NCBI RefSeq assembly: GCF_005937885.2
Contig: NZ_CP042176.1
Span: forward strand, 3,281,501-3,345,500
Source of the DNA: Bradyrhizobium sp. KBS0727
GTDB taxonomy: Bacteria; Pseudomonadota; Alphaproteobacteria; Rhizobiales; Xanthobacteraceae
DNA: 64,000 bases
Direction: 5' to 3'
Below are positions 63,963-64,000 of the stretch, in pieces (positions within the stretch are counted from its first letter, which is position 1; each line of letters starts with the position of its first letter). The notes under the pieces were generated by a model. It was not told the origin of the DNA, did no database searches, and was given only the letters and a program-made list of their open reading frames with translations. The position numbers and the translations under genes are program-made.

Positions 63963-64000
63963 TACGATTTTGCCTTGTTGGTCGGCCAGTTATGCGTTTC

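Overview
The window looks like chromosome from a Bradyrhizobium-type alphaproteobacterium (order Hyphomicrobiales/Rhizobiales). The evidence is high G+C, a Porin_2-type porin with a typical Bradyrhizobium N-terminus, the gatC-(small ORF)-gatA arrangement, the long rpoZ-RSH-pdxJ-acpS-lepB-rnc-era-recO-parC block, and several short dispersed palindromic repeats of the kind common in that genus. Most of the window is ordinary core chromosome with short accessory inserts. I see no CRISPR array, prophage, transposase or rRNA. One tRNA (Ser, anticodon GCT) is clear.

Layout. 1-4753: rnr (running off the left edge) and topA, read leftward. 4927-8155: two HxlR-regulator systems, one divergent with an SDR oxidoreductase and one with an azoreductase, plus a 52-residue membrane peptide. 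8573-10360: two secreted-protein genes in accessory-looking DNA. The second, an ABC substrate-binding protein, lies between the end of dprA and a 50-bp duplicate of that end. 10376-15857: dprA, an amidase, and the pyrB-pyrC'-plsY cluster, whose dihydroorotase lacks its metal-binding HxH. 16085-21577: a VanX-like dipeptidase, an AidB-like acyl-CoA dehydrogenase, a CPBP protease, an AEC transporter and RuvX. 21564-24656: a LysR regulator divergent from two nitronate monooxygenase paralogues. 24657-27350: an apparent insert carrying a DUF1127 protein and a CadC-like winged-helix/TPR regulator, followed by a second copy of the monooxygenase gene's 3' tip. 27384-29717: an MBL hydrolase, an alpha/beta hydrolase without its nucleophile serine, and two coupled micro-ORFs.

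30002-35369 encodes the GatCAB amidotransferase interleaved with two small proteins and a patatin lipoprotein. 35370-38728 is nearly gene-free. It holds two degenerate tandem-repeat arrays, a 30-residue lysine-rich peptide gene, a Sel1-like small protein gene and tRNA-Ser. It is followed by a porin with a strong terminator. 40706-47003: lytic transglycosylase, dapA, mscL, smpB, a PrxQ-type peroxiredoxin, a family-5 uracil-DNA glycosylase and a NYN protein. 47099-47330 is a hairpin-rich intergenic stretch that may encode a structured RNA. 47357-58097 is the conserved rpoZ-to-parC block: transcription, stringent response, PLP and CoA-linked enzymes, secretion, RNA processing, repair and topology. 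58106-63962: a GntR-slipin operon, a PQQ dehydrogenase, a CDF metal exporter and a ChrA chromate transporter.

The best leads are: (1) two inserts flanked by duplicated gene 3' ends (dprA, nitronate monooxygenase) with no visible recombinase; (2) a 56-bp concentric palindrome between hxlR and the SDR gene; (3) near-palindromic and non-palindromic tandem arrays flanking a lysine-rich micro-gene; (4) a hairpin-rich non-coding segment upstream of rpoZ; (5) a dispersed repeat that has been captured as the C-terminus of a regulator. No single large undescribed system is evident.
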